Positions 6,346-12,545 of a DNA stretch of 12,563 nucleotides are shown one piece after another. Each line of letters starts with the position of its first letter. Position 1 is the stretch's first letter. Source of the stretch: Caulobacteraceae bacterium (GTDB taxonomy: Bacteria > Pseudomonadota > Alphaproteobacteria > Caulobacterales > Caulobacteraceae). The notes beneath the pieces were generated by a model. That model was not told the DNA's origin, searched no databases, and worked only from the letters and a program-made list of their open reading frames with translations. The translations under genes and the position numbers were made by a program. The stretch spans positions 1 through 12,563 of the forward strand of contig JADZBR010000041.1 of assembly GCA_020852035.1 (NCBI GenBank), in the 5' to 3' direction.

Positions 6346-7839
6346 TCAGCGGCGACCCTTCGGCCCCGCCTTCGAGGGCTTCCGGCTGGTGTTGCGGAGC
6401 TTGTGCGTCGTCGGGGTGCGGGTCGCCCTGCCCTTGCCGGCCGCCGGCTTGGCCTTGGTCTTCGGCCGGCCGGACGCCTTGGCGGCGGGATCGGTGGTCG
6501 AAGGCCGGTCGCCCTCGGCGTAGGGGTTGGAGTTCGACTTCACCGTCACCCGGATCGGCACGCCGGGCAGGTCGAAGCTCTCGCGCAGGGAATTGACCAG
6601 GTAGCGCCGATAGCTGTCGGGCAGCTGCGCGGCACGGCTGGCGAAGAGCACGAAGGTCGGCGGCCGGGCCTTGGTCTGGGCCATGTACTTCGGCTTCACC
6701 CGGCGCCCGTTCACCGCCGGCGGCGGGTGGCGCTGCACGGCCAGGGCCAGCCAGTCGTTGAGGTCGCGGGTCTTCACCTTGGTCGACCAGTCGTCGTGCA
6801 CCTTGAAGACCGCCGGCATCAGCCGGTCGAGGTGGCGGCCGGTCTCGGCCGAGAGGGCGATCACCGGCGTGCCGCGCAGCTGCGGCAGCACGCGGTTGGC
6901 CTCCTCGATGAATTCCTTCAGCGTCGCGCCGGGGTTCTCGACCAGGTCCCACTTGGCCAGCACGAAGACCAGCCCCCGGCCCTCGCGCTCGACGAGGTCG
7001 GCGATCTGCAGGTCCTGGATCTCGAAGGGATGGGTGGCGTCCATCACCAGCAGCACCACCTCGGCGAAGGTGATGGCGCGGATGGTGTCCTGGGTGGAGA
7101 GCTTCTCCAGCTTCTCCTGCACCTTGGCCTTGCGGCGCAGGCCCGCGGTGTCGACCAGCCGCACGCGGCGCTCGCCCCAGGTCCAGTCGACGGGGATGGC
7201 GTCGCGGGTGATGCCGGCTTCCGGGCCGGTGAGCAGCCGGTCCTCGCCCAGCAGGGCGTTGACCAGCGTCGACTTGCCGGCGTTCGGGCGGCCTACGATG
7301 GCGATCTTGACCGGGTTGTCGCCGTCATCTTCCTGATCGTCCTCGGACGGTGCGGCCGCGACCAGGGCGTCGAACAGCTCGACCATGCCCTCGCCGTGCT
7401 CGGCGGAAATGGCGATCGGCTCGCCGAGACCGAGTGAGAACGCCTCCAATGCTCCGGCCTCGCCGGCCCTCCCCTCGGCCTTGTTGGCGGCCAGGATCAC
7501 CGGCTTGTCGCGCTTCCTGAGGATCTCGGCGAACACCTCGTCGAGCGGCGTCACGCCCTCTCGGGCGTCGACCACGAACAGCGCCACGTCGGCTTCGTCG
7601 ATGGCCAGCTCGGTCTGCCGGCGCATCCGCGCTTCCAGGCTTTCGTCGGCGACGTCCTCGAAGCCGGCGGTGTCGATCAGCGCCAGGTCCAGGTCGCCCA
7701 GCCGGCCCTCGCCATAGCGCCGGTCGCGGGTCACGCCCGGCCGGTCGTCGACGATGGCGAGCTTCTTGCCCGCCAGTCGGTTGAACAGCGTCGACTTGCC
7801 CACGTTCGGGCGTCCGACGATGGCGAGCCTCAGCGGCAT
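6346..7839 (-). CDS. der: Ribosome-assembly GTPase Der (EngA)
   Basis: Der has two GTPase domains in tandem and a KH-like C-terminal domain, and acts in maturation of the 50S ribosomal subunit. In this 497-residue protein GD1 has GRPNVGKST (9-17), DRPGVTRD (32-39), DTAGFE (56-61), NKAE (119-122) and SAE (145-147). GD2 has GRPNAGKST (183-191), DTAGLRRKAKV (230-240), AKWD (295-298) and SAE (330-332). An acidic linker (165-174) joins them. The KH-like part covers about 348-440, and a lysine/arginine-rich tail (about 455-497) suits rRNA contact. The G4 motif of GD2 lacks the usual asparagine (AKWD for NKWD), and GD1 ends in Glu rather than Asp. The start is ATG with GGAG five bases upstream. It is the last gene of the minus-strand yfgM-bamB-der cluster, separated from bamB by a repeat-bearing gap. 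Confidence 0.97.
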   Translation of the reverse strand: MPLRLAIVGRPNVGKSTLFNRLAGKKLAIVDDRPGVTRDRRYGEGRLGDLDLALIDTAGFEDVADESLEARMRRQTELAIDEADVALFVVDAREGVTPLDEVFAEILRKRDKPVILAANKAEGRAGEAGALEAFSLGLGEPIAISAEHGEGMVELFDALVAAAPSEDDQEDDGDNPVKIAIVGRPNAGKSTLVNALLGEDRLLTGPEAGITRDAIPVDWTWGERRVRLVDTAGLRRKAKVQEKLEKLSTQDTIRAITFAEVVLLVMDATHPFEIQDLQIADLVEREGRGLVFVLAKWDLVENPGATLKEFIEEANRVLPQLRGTPVIALSAETGRHLDRLMPAVFKVHDDWSTKVKTRDLNDWLALAVQRHPPPAVNGRRVKPKYMAQTKARPPTFVLFASRAAQLPDSYRRYLVNSLRESFDLPGVPIRVTVKSNSNPYAEGDRPSTTDPAAKASGRPKTKAKPAAGKGRATRTPTTHKLRNTSRKPSKAGPKGRR

Positions 7840-7853
7840 GGCGACTCCGAAAG

Positions 7854-8000
7854 CCCTTCTCCCTGCAAGGGGGAAGGGTTGGGATGGGGGTGGAGACCTA
7901 TCCGGAAATGGCGGGGCGGGCCAGCGTCACGGCCGGCGAGACTGCGTAAGCGCAGGCGTCAGCCCGTCGCCGGCCCTTCCCCCTCCGGCGAAAGGCCGGG
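7854..8000. repeat. Second degenerate inverted-repeat element, between der and bamB
   Basis: The 166-base gap between bamB and der holds another pair of palindromic units. The left unit has an 11-pair stem (7854-7864 with 7868-7878, one G-T pair, three-base loop GCA) followed by a G-rich stretch with GGGATGGGGGTGG. The right unit, read on the minus strand, has the related string AGGGGGAAGGGCCGG. It also contains CCGGCC at 7970-7975, which can pair with GGCCGG at 7994-7999. The arrangement repeats that of 6201-6345 but is less well conserved. Here the flanking genes are co-directional, so the element could separate der from the bamB transcript or be a leader feature of der. Confidence 0.65.
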
Positions 8001-8005
8001 AAAAC

Positions 8006-9397
8006 TCAGCGCAGCGCGATCAGCTGCGCCTCGTCGGTAACCACATAGATGGTGTCGCCCATCGCGATCGGGCCGATGATCACCGGACCGCCGACCTTGA
8101 TCGTGCGCTCCACCTCGCCGGTCTTGGCGTTCAGCGAGACGATCTCGCCGGTCTGGCCGCCGAGGATCAGGCGGTTCGAGGCCAGCAGCGGGCTGGACCA
8201 GATCGGCTTGGAGCTGAACTTGCGCCCGAAGAGGCCGAAGAACTGGCCGGTCTTCTTCTCGCGCCCGACCGAGAGGTCGCGCACCCAGTAGACCTGGCCG
8301 CTCTCGCGCGAAACGCTCATCACCTCGCCAGCCTTGGAGACCACGAACACGACGTCGCCGGCGGGCCACGGCGTGGTGATGCCGCTGACCGGCAGGGTCC
8401 ACTTCTGCGAGCCGGTGCGAAGGTCGGTGGCGGCGAAGACGCCGGAGTGGCTGACCGCATAGACATCGCCCTGGTAGATCGCCGGGCGGCCGGGGATGTC
8501 GCGGATTTCCGAGAGGGCGTTGGTGCGGCTGGCCCGCGACAGGGCCTCGCTCCAGAGGTCGTTGCCGTTGGCGGCGCGCAGGGCGACGAGTTCGCCGGAG
8601 CCGAAGGCGGCCACCACCGTGTCGCCGGAGATCGCCGGGCTGGAGGCGGCCAGGATGCGCGCCGGCTCGGAGAGCGCCTGGTAGCTCCAGCCGGCGGCGC
8701 CGGTAGCGGTGTCGAAGGTCAGGAGGACATTGTCGTTGGTGATCGCGAACACCCGCCCATTGGCCACGGTCGGGGCCCCGCGCAGCGGCTGCTCGGTGGT
8801 GGTGCGCCAGTCCAGAGCGCCGGTCGCCGCATCCAGCTGGGCCACGAACCGATAGCCGGAGGAGACGTAGAGCTTGCCGCCGGCGAAGGCGAGACCGCCG
8901 CCGTAGGCTTCCTTGTCGCGCTTGACGTCCGGGCGAGTGCGGGCGCTCCAGATCTCATGGCCGGAGCGGGCGTCGAAGGCGCTGACCCGCGCGGCGCCGT
9001 CCATCACATAGACGCGGCCCTCGGCGGCCACCGGCGGGGCGGTGACCTGGTAGCCGCGCTTGGAGCCCTCGCCGAAACTCTTGCGCCAGGCGACCTGCAG
9101 GTTCGGCGCGGCCTCGACGTGGCCCACCGCCTGCTCGAGGTTGCCGCCGGGCAGCGGCCAGGACTCCATCACCACCGGCGGCGGCAGGTAGTAGTCCACG
9201 CCCTTCAGCGCATCGGCCGGCTGCAGGCTCTGGTCGAGCGCGATCACCGGGATGCGTTCGCCCTGGCTGGCGATCGCCTTTTCGTCATCGTCGTCGCGGT
9301 TGAACGGATTGAGCCGCGAAACGGTGGAGCAGCCGCTGACGACCACGCAGGCGGCCACCGAGAGGCTGAGCAGGGTCAGCTTGCGAAAGGAGATCAT
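8006..9397 (-). CDS. bamB: Outer-membrane protein assembly lipoprotein BamB
   Basis: BamB is a periplasmic lipoprotein of the BAM complex, which inserts beta-barrel proteins into the outer membrane. The N-terminus is a lipoprotein signal: positively charged FRK (4-6), a hydrophobic stretch (7-20) and lipobox VSGC with Cys23 as the lipidated residue. The rest is a series of PQQ-like beta-propeller blades, seen as repeated patterns such as VYVMDGAARVSAFDARSGHEIW (129-150), LYVSSGYRFVAQLDAATGALDW (176-197) and LILGGQTGEIVSLNAKTGEV (410-429). At 463 residues it is longer than the E. coli protein (392). The extra length lies partly in the acidic N-terminal linker (34-40, DDDDE) and a Lys/Phe-rich insert (379-396). 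The ATG overlaps the stop of the YfgM-like gene (ATGA) and no separate ribosome site is evident. Confidence 0.93.
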   Translation of the reverse strand: MISFRKLTLLSLSVAACVVVSGCSTVSRLNPFNRDDDDEKAIASQGERIPVIALDQSLQPADALKGVDYYLPPPVVMESWPLPGGNLEQAVGHVEAAPNLQVAWRKSFGEGSKRGYQVTAPPVAAEGRVYVMDGAARVSAFDARSGHEIWSARTRPDVKRDKEAYGGGLAFAGGKLYVSSGYRFVAQLDAATGALDWRTTTEQPLRGAPTVANGRVFAITNDNVLLTFDTATGAAGWSYQALSEPARILAASSPAISGDTVVAAFGSGELVALRAANGNDLWSEALSRASRTNALSEIRDIPGRPAIYQGDVYAVSHSGVFAATDLRTGSQKWTLPVSGITTPWPAGDVVFVVSKAGEVMSVSRESGQVYWVRDLSVGREKKTGQFFGLFGRKFSSKPIWSSPLLASNRLILGGQTGEIVSLNAKTGEVERTIKVGGPVIIGPIAMGDTIYVVTDEAQLIALR

Positions 9398-10119
9398 GGG
9401 GTCGGGGCTTGGGGTGCGGGAGACGCCGGCGGGACGGCCGGCGCGGCTTTGACCGCCGCGGCGACGGAAGCGGCCGAACCGGAATCGATCAGTTCCATCG
9501 CCGCGCGGGCGCGTTCACGGGTGCTGTCGGGAGCGTCGGCGAGCAGGGAAAGGACGACGAAGTCGCCCCTCGCCCCGGCGGCGTCGCCGCCCATCAGCTT
9601 GGCGAAGGCCAGCGCCTCACGCGCCTGGGCGCGGTAGGGGCGGCCTTCCTCGGTCAACGGGGTGAGTCGCTTGCTCATCTCGGTCACCGGCGCGGTATCC
9701 AGCAAAGCCAAGGCGGATTTCAGGCGGGCCATGTCGCCGATCAGGTCGTTCGGCGCGATCTCGGCGGCCTGATCGTAGAGCGCCACGGCCTCGGCGGTCT
9801 TGTTCTCGGTGGCCTTCAGGCCGCCCTGCTGCATCAGGGCCAGGGCGCGATAGCCGGGCGTGCCGGTCTTGGCGACATCGCCCCAGAGGGTCCCGGCCTT
9901 GGCGAGGTCCTGCTGCGAGAAGGCTTCCAACGCGGCGGCGTAGGTTTCGGACGCCTGGGCGGCCTTGCGTTCCTGCCAGGTCTGGTAGCCCCAGACGCCA
10001 AGCGCGGCCAATAGGGCCAGGACCAAAGCGCCGGCGACCCACGGCAGGAGGCGCTGCGCCAGGGCCTTGTAGCGGTCGACGCGGATCTGCTCCTCGACCT
10101 CTTCGAAGACATCGACCAC
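9394..10119 (-). CDS. YfgM-like TPR membrane protein
   Basis: The 241-residue protein has a cytoplasmic N-terminus (MVDVFEEVEEQIRVDRYKAL, 1-20), one transmembrane helix (about 26-45), a helical TPR-like region (about 55-215) and an Ala/Pro-rich tail (217-241). This is the layout of YfgM-type proteins (TPR_21 family), which in E. coli are anchored in the inner membrane, contact the SecYEG translocon and chaperones such as PpiD, and are encoded just upstream of bamB and der. I chose GTG at 10119. The open frame reaches much further back (to 10317), but that extension is low-complexity, crosses a palindromic repeat and overlaps the panB 3' end. A promoter-like pair of boxes also lies at 10159-10185. 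The ribosome site is weak. The stop overlaps the bamB ATG. Confidence 0.85.
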   Translation of the reverse strand: MVDVFEEVEEQIRVDRYKALAQRLLPWVAGALVLALLAALGVWGYQTWQERKAAQASETYAAALEAFSQQDLAKAGTLWGDVAKTGTPGYRALALMQQGGLKATENKTAEAVALYDQAAEIAPNDLIGDMARLKSALALLDTAPVTEMSKRLTPLTEEGRPYRAQAREALAFAKLMGGDAAGARGDFVVLSLLADAPDSTRERARAAMELIDSGSAASVAAAVKAAPAVPPASPAPQAPTP

Positions 10120-10158
10120 GGAAGGCTTACTCTTAAGGCTGTTGGGAAGAGGCCGGAC

Positions 10159-10185
10159 CCTATAGCGCGGGCGCCTGCGCCGCAA
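10159..10185 (-). promoter_or_regulatory. Putative promoter of the yfgM-bamB transcript
   Basis: On the minus strand TTGCGGC (10179-10185) and GCTATAGG (10159-10166) lie 12 bases apart, which matches the spacing and much of the consensus of Caulobacter housekeeping promoters. Transcription would begin near 10150, about 30 bases before the GTG start at 10119. This supports the short form of the YfgM-like protein. The boxes are visible; their activity is inferred. Confidence 0.45.
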
Positions 10186-10208
10186 CGGCGGCTCCACTCC
10201 ATTTCCGC

Positions 10209-10232
10209 TCATCCCCGCGAAAGCGGGAATGA
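10209..10232. repeat. REP-like palindromic repeat with GAAA loop
   Basis: TCAT-C-CCCGC (10209-10218) pairs with GCGGG-A-ATGA (10223-10232) around a GAAA loop (10219-10222), with a single C/A mismatch. The core, CCCGCGAAAGCGGG, is the same as in a short palindrome that is very common between genes of many Proteobacteria. It begins about 11 bases downstream of the panB stop and has no T-tract, so it is more likely a dispersed repeat or an mRNA-end stabiliser than a classical terminator. Confidence 0.7.
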
Positions 10233-10243
10233 TCGGATGGTGG

Positions 10244-11077
10244 CTATTCCGCCACCAGCTTGGCGAAGTAGGTCTCGGCCGCCCCCGGGAAGCGGCGTTC
10301 GCGGACATCGGCCGCATAGTTGGCCACCGCCTGGGCGATCTCGCCGCGCAAGTCGCCGTAGCGTCGCACGAACTTCGGCGTCCAGTCGAACAGGCCCAGC
10401 ATGTCGTCGGTGACCAGGATCTGGCCGTCGCAACCGGCCGAGGCGCCGATGCCGATGGTCGGAACCGGCACGGCCTCGGTGATCTGTCGCGCCAGCCCCT
10501 CGGCGACGCCCTCCACCACGATGGCGAAGGCGCCGGCTTCGGCGACCGCCAGGGCCTCGGCCATGATCCGGTCGCGTTCGGCGCCGGTGCGCCCCTTGGC
10601 CTTGAAGCCGCCGTCGACCAGCACCGCCTGCGGACGCAGGCCGACGTGGCCCATCACCGGCACCCCGCGGCGGGTCAGGTAGGCGATGGTGTCCGGGATC
10701 GTCGGTCCGCTTTCGACCTTCACGGCCGAGGCGCCGGTCTCCTTCATCAGGCGGACGGCGTTCTCATAGGCCGCCTCGACCGCGCCCTCGTAGCTCCCGA
10801 AGGGCATGTCGACCACCACCATCGCCCGCCGGGAGCCGCGCATCACCGCCTGGCCGTGCAGGATCATCATCTCCAGGGTGACGCCGACGGTGTTCGGCAG
10901 GCCATGCACCACCATGCCCACCGAGTCCCCGACCAGCAGCAGATCGCACGCCTGGTCGAGGATCTCGGCCATCGGCGCGGTATAGGCGGTCAGGCAGACG
11001 ATAGGCGTCTTGCCCTTCTGCGCGGTGATGTCCGGCGCGGCGATTCGACGGACGCTCTCCTGGCGTTGAGCGGACAC
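10244..11077 (-). CDS. panB: 3-methyl-2-oxobutanoate hydroxymethyltransferase (ketopantoate hydroxymethyltransferase)
   Basis: PanB adds a hydroxymethyl group from methylene-tetrahydrofolate to 2-oxoisovalerate, the first committed step to pantothenate and coenzyme A. The 277-residue protein carries the metal- and substrate-binding LLLVGDSVGMVVHG (46-59, metal ligand Asp51), VVVDMPFGSY (87-96, Asp90), AVKVE (118-122, Lys120 and Glu122) and the catalytic Glu189 in VVEGV. GIGASAGCDGQILVTDDMLG (209-228) completes the family signature. I chose GTG at 11077. It has AGGAG eight bases upstream and begins two bases after the stop of the preceding gene, whereas the open frame further upstream overlaps that gene and reads as low-complexity shadow. 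panC is not in the window. The identification is secure. Confidence 0.96.
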   Translation of the reverse strand: MSAQRQESVRRIAAPDITAQKGKTPIVCLTAYTAPMAEILDQACDLLLVGDSVGMVVHGLPNTVGVTLEMMILHGQAVMRGSRRAMVVVDMPFGSYEGAVEAAYENAVRLMKETGASAVKVESGPTIPDTIAYLTRRGVPVMGHVGLRPQAVLVDGGFKAKGRTGAERDRIMAEALAVAEAGAFAIVVEGVAEGLARQITEAVPVPTIGIGASAGCDGQILVTDDMLGLFDWTPKFVRRYGDLRGEIAQAVANYAADVRERRFPGAAETYFAKLVAE

Positions 11078-11079
11078 GG

Positions 11080-11454
11080 CTAGAACTCCTCGATCATCCG
11101 CGTGAGCGCGAGGCCGACGGCCGCCGCGGCGAGGGCGGCCATAAGCCACAGAGTCTCACCCCCGACCAGCGGCGTCATCCACTCGGCCGCGCCGGCGGCC
11201 TCGCGCAGGGTGATCAGTTCGCGCGGCGTCGCGATCTCCAGCCGTTCCAGGCTGGGGCGCAGGTTCGACACCAGAAGCTGCGTCGCGCCAATGGCGCCGC
11301 CGGCCACGCCGGCGATCCAGATCATCGCCCGCCGCGCGGCCCAGCCGCGGTTCAGCCGCCCCTCGACGCGAGCGGCGAAGGCCGTCTCGTCGGCGGTGAC
11401 GGGCGCCTCGGCGAACATGCGCTCCAGGCGGCGTTCAAAATCGACCTCAGCCAT
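11080..11454 (-). CDS. Small two-helix membrane protein, candidate anti-sigma factor
   Basis: This 124-residue protein has a charged N-terminal part (1-42, with FERRLERMF), a first hydrophobic helix at about 43-63, a short extracytoplasmic segment (64-100) and a second helix at about 101-119, ending MIEEF. It begins with ATG inside the sigma gene, overlapping it by eight bases (ATGGCTGA), with a strong GGAGGAGAG ribosome site upstream. Small membrane proteins encoded directly after an ECF sigma factor are usually its anti-sigma factor. The cytoplasmic N-terminus and downstream position fit, but no zinc-binding HxxxCxxC motif is present and the protein contains no cysteine or histidine. I recognise no named family, so the role rests on context. 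It is followed after two bases by panB. Confidence 0.7.
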   Translation of the reverse strand: MAEVDFERRLERMFAEAPVTADETAFAARVEGRLNRGWAARRAMIWIAGVAGGAIGATQLLVSNLRPSLERLEIATPRELITLREAAGAAEWMTPLVGGETLWLMAALAAAAVGLALTRMIEEF

Positions 11455-12025
11455 TGCCGAGCCTCTCCTCCGCTGCGCGTTCCGGCTGAGCCAGTCTCGC
11501 TCGGAGCTTCTCCAGACCACGTTTGACATGCGATTTGACCGTTCCAAGCGGCAGCTTCAAGGCGTCCGCCGCTTCAACGTGCGAAAGTCCCGCGCCGTAG
11601 CACAGGCTGACGCACAACCGTTCCCCCTCCCCCAGGTTCTTAAGGGCCTCGTCCAGGTCGATGCGGCCGGCGAAGCGGACCTCGGCCCCGGTGTCCCCCT
11701 CGGCCTCGCCCATCTCCTCCAGGCTCTGCAGCCGCTTCTCGCGTGGCAGCTTCTTCAGGTAGAGCCGGGCGGCGATCTTGCGCACCCAGGCCGCGAAGGT
11801 CCCCTCCCCGCGGAACTCGCCGATGCGCTCGAAGGCGGCGATGAAGGCGTCCTGCGCCAGGTCGTCGGCCCTCGCCGGATCGGCGCCCATTCGCCGCAAT
11901 AGCGCGCGCACGGTCGCCCCGTGGCGGCGCACCAGCTCACCGAAAGCCTTCCGGTCTCCGGTGGCGGCGAGACCGGAAAGCTCCACGTCGTGCAGCGCGG
12001 CGAAGTTGATCGGATGACCCGTCAT
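11447..12025 (-). CDS. ECF-type RNA polymerase sigma factor
   Basis: The 192-residue protein has the two-domain layout of sigma-70 group 4 (ECF) factors. Region 2 lies at about 25-92 and includes DDLAQDAFIAAFERIGEFRG (54-73, -10 recognition and core binding) and FAAWVRKIAARLYL (77-90). A linker (93-122) follows. Region 4 (about 123-178) includes the helix-turn-helix HVEAADALKLPLGTVKSHVKRGLEKLR (149-175) that reads the -35 element. I chose ATG at 12025. GGGAG lies 11 bases upstream, and the alternative GTG at 12037 overlaps that GGGAG and could not use it. The target genes are unknown. It overlaps the candidate anti-sigma gene by eight bases and follows the DUF6249-like gene by 30 bases, so all three are probably one transcript. 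Confidence 0.94.
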   Translation of the reverse strand: MTGHPINFAALHDVELSGLAATGDRKAFGELVRRHGATVRALLRRMGADPARADDLAQDAFIAAFERIGEFRGEGTFAAWVRKIAARLYLKKLPREKRLQSLEEMGEAEGDTGAEVRFAGRIDLDEALKNLGEGERLCVSLCYGAGLSHVEAADALKLPLGTVKSHVKRGLEKLRARLAQPERAAEERLGNG

Positions 12026-12055
12026 GGGGTCTAGCACTCCCGTCCTGAATGGGCC

Positions 12056-12433
12056 CTACGAAGCCTTCTTCTTGCCGATCAGCCCGAGCACGATGAACGC
12101 CAGGCCGATGAAGCCGGGGAAGGCGGCGACGCCCAGCAGCGGGTAGGTCGCATCGCCTTCCACGAAGCCGATGGAGACGCCGAAGGCGGCGACGCCGATG
12201 GCGATGCCCAGCCAGATGATCCCGGTCCGCATGTCGCGGTCGGGCGTGGCGATGGGCGCCTTGCGTTCCTCGATCATCGAGGTGATCAACTCAGGCGGCA
12301 TGTCCTGGCCCTTTTCATAGGCCGTGCGCAGGGTGTCCTGCAGCTTCTGCCGCTCGATGCTCTTGAAGTAGCGCGGCACCAGCACGATCGCCGCGATCAT
12401 GGCGAAGAACGCCAAGGGAACCAGAATTTCCAC
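12056..12433 (-). CDS. DUF6249-like small membrane protein
   Basis: This 125-residue protein has three hydrophobic segments: 2-20, about 71-91 and about 97-119. The loop between the first two carries LRTAYEKGQDMPPELITSMI (35-54), and the protein ends in GKKKAS. The layout of one N-terminal helix, a conserved 'KGQ-x-P-P-E-L' loop and a C-terminal helix pair is what I recall of the DUF6249 family, whose function is unknown. The start is GTG with a full AAGGAG ribosome site seven bases upstream (12441-12446). It is the first minus-strand gene before the ECF sigma factor and may take part in sensing or simply share its promoter. The family name is moderately sure and the function unknown. Confidence 0.75.
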   Translation of the reverse strand: MEILVPLAFFAMIAAIVLVPRYFKSIERQKLQDTLRTAYEKGQDMPPELITSMIEERKAPIATPDRDMRTGIIWLGIAIGVAAFGVSIGFVEGDATYPLLGVAAFPGFIGLAFIVLGLIGKKKAS

Positions 12434-12497
12434 GCGATAGCTCCTTCATGTCCGCCGGGCTGAACCGCCCGACCTGCTGACAAGAGGCTCCGGCGAT

Positions 12498-12515
12498 CGC
12501 CTGCGGATGCAGGCG
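12498..12515. repeat. 7-base-pair hairpin in operon leader
   Basis: CGCCTGC (12498-12504) and GCAGGCG (12509-12515) are exact reverse complements around a four-base loop. The hairpin lies about 65 bases upstream of the DUF6249-like start. It could be a leader hairpin, or the terminator of a gene beyond the window, although no T-tract follows. Confidence 0.5.
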
Positions 12516-12530
12516 GTTGCATGAAATGAT

Positions 12531-12545
12531 CGTAACCTTGTTACG
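12531..12545. promoter_or_regulatory. Perfect CGTAAC-CTT-GTTACG inverted repeat, possible operator
   Basis: Six-base arms at 12531-12536 and 12540-12545 are exact reverse complements with a three-base spacer. The 15-base size and AT content (higher than the surroundings) are typical of a site for a dimeric repressor or activator. It lies about 100 bases upstream of the first gene of the sigma-factor operon and could also serve a divergent gene outside the window. Confidence 0.45.

Noticed and set aside
6214..7437. A 407-residue plus-strand frame over der
   Set aside because: It is antisense to der and begins inside the palindromic repeat; no domain features are seen.
7754..9637. A 627-residue open frame on the plus strand across der, bamB and the YfgM-like gene
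   Set aside because: It is antisense to three well-identified genes, rich in Arg/Gly/Ala/His and without recognisable motifs; GC-rich codon use leaves such frames open.
10120..10317. N-terminal extension of the YfgM-like protein to 10317
   Set aside because: It would overlap panB, cross a REP-like palindrome and a promoter-like region, and has no family resemblance.
11078..11149. Longer panB start inside the preceding gene
   Set aside because: The added Arg/Gly-rich residues do not resemble PanB, and the GTG at 11077 has a well-placed AGGAG.
12035..12037. GTG as the sigma factor start
   Set aside because: It overlaps the only ribosome site; the ATG at 12025 is the better start.
12531..12545. 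Resemblance of the minus strand (CGTAACAAGGT) to the 3' end of 16S rRNA
   Set aside because: The match is only 11 bases and the neighbouring sequence does not fit; it is not an rRNA gene end.
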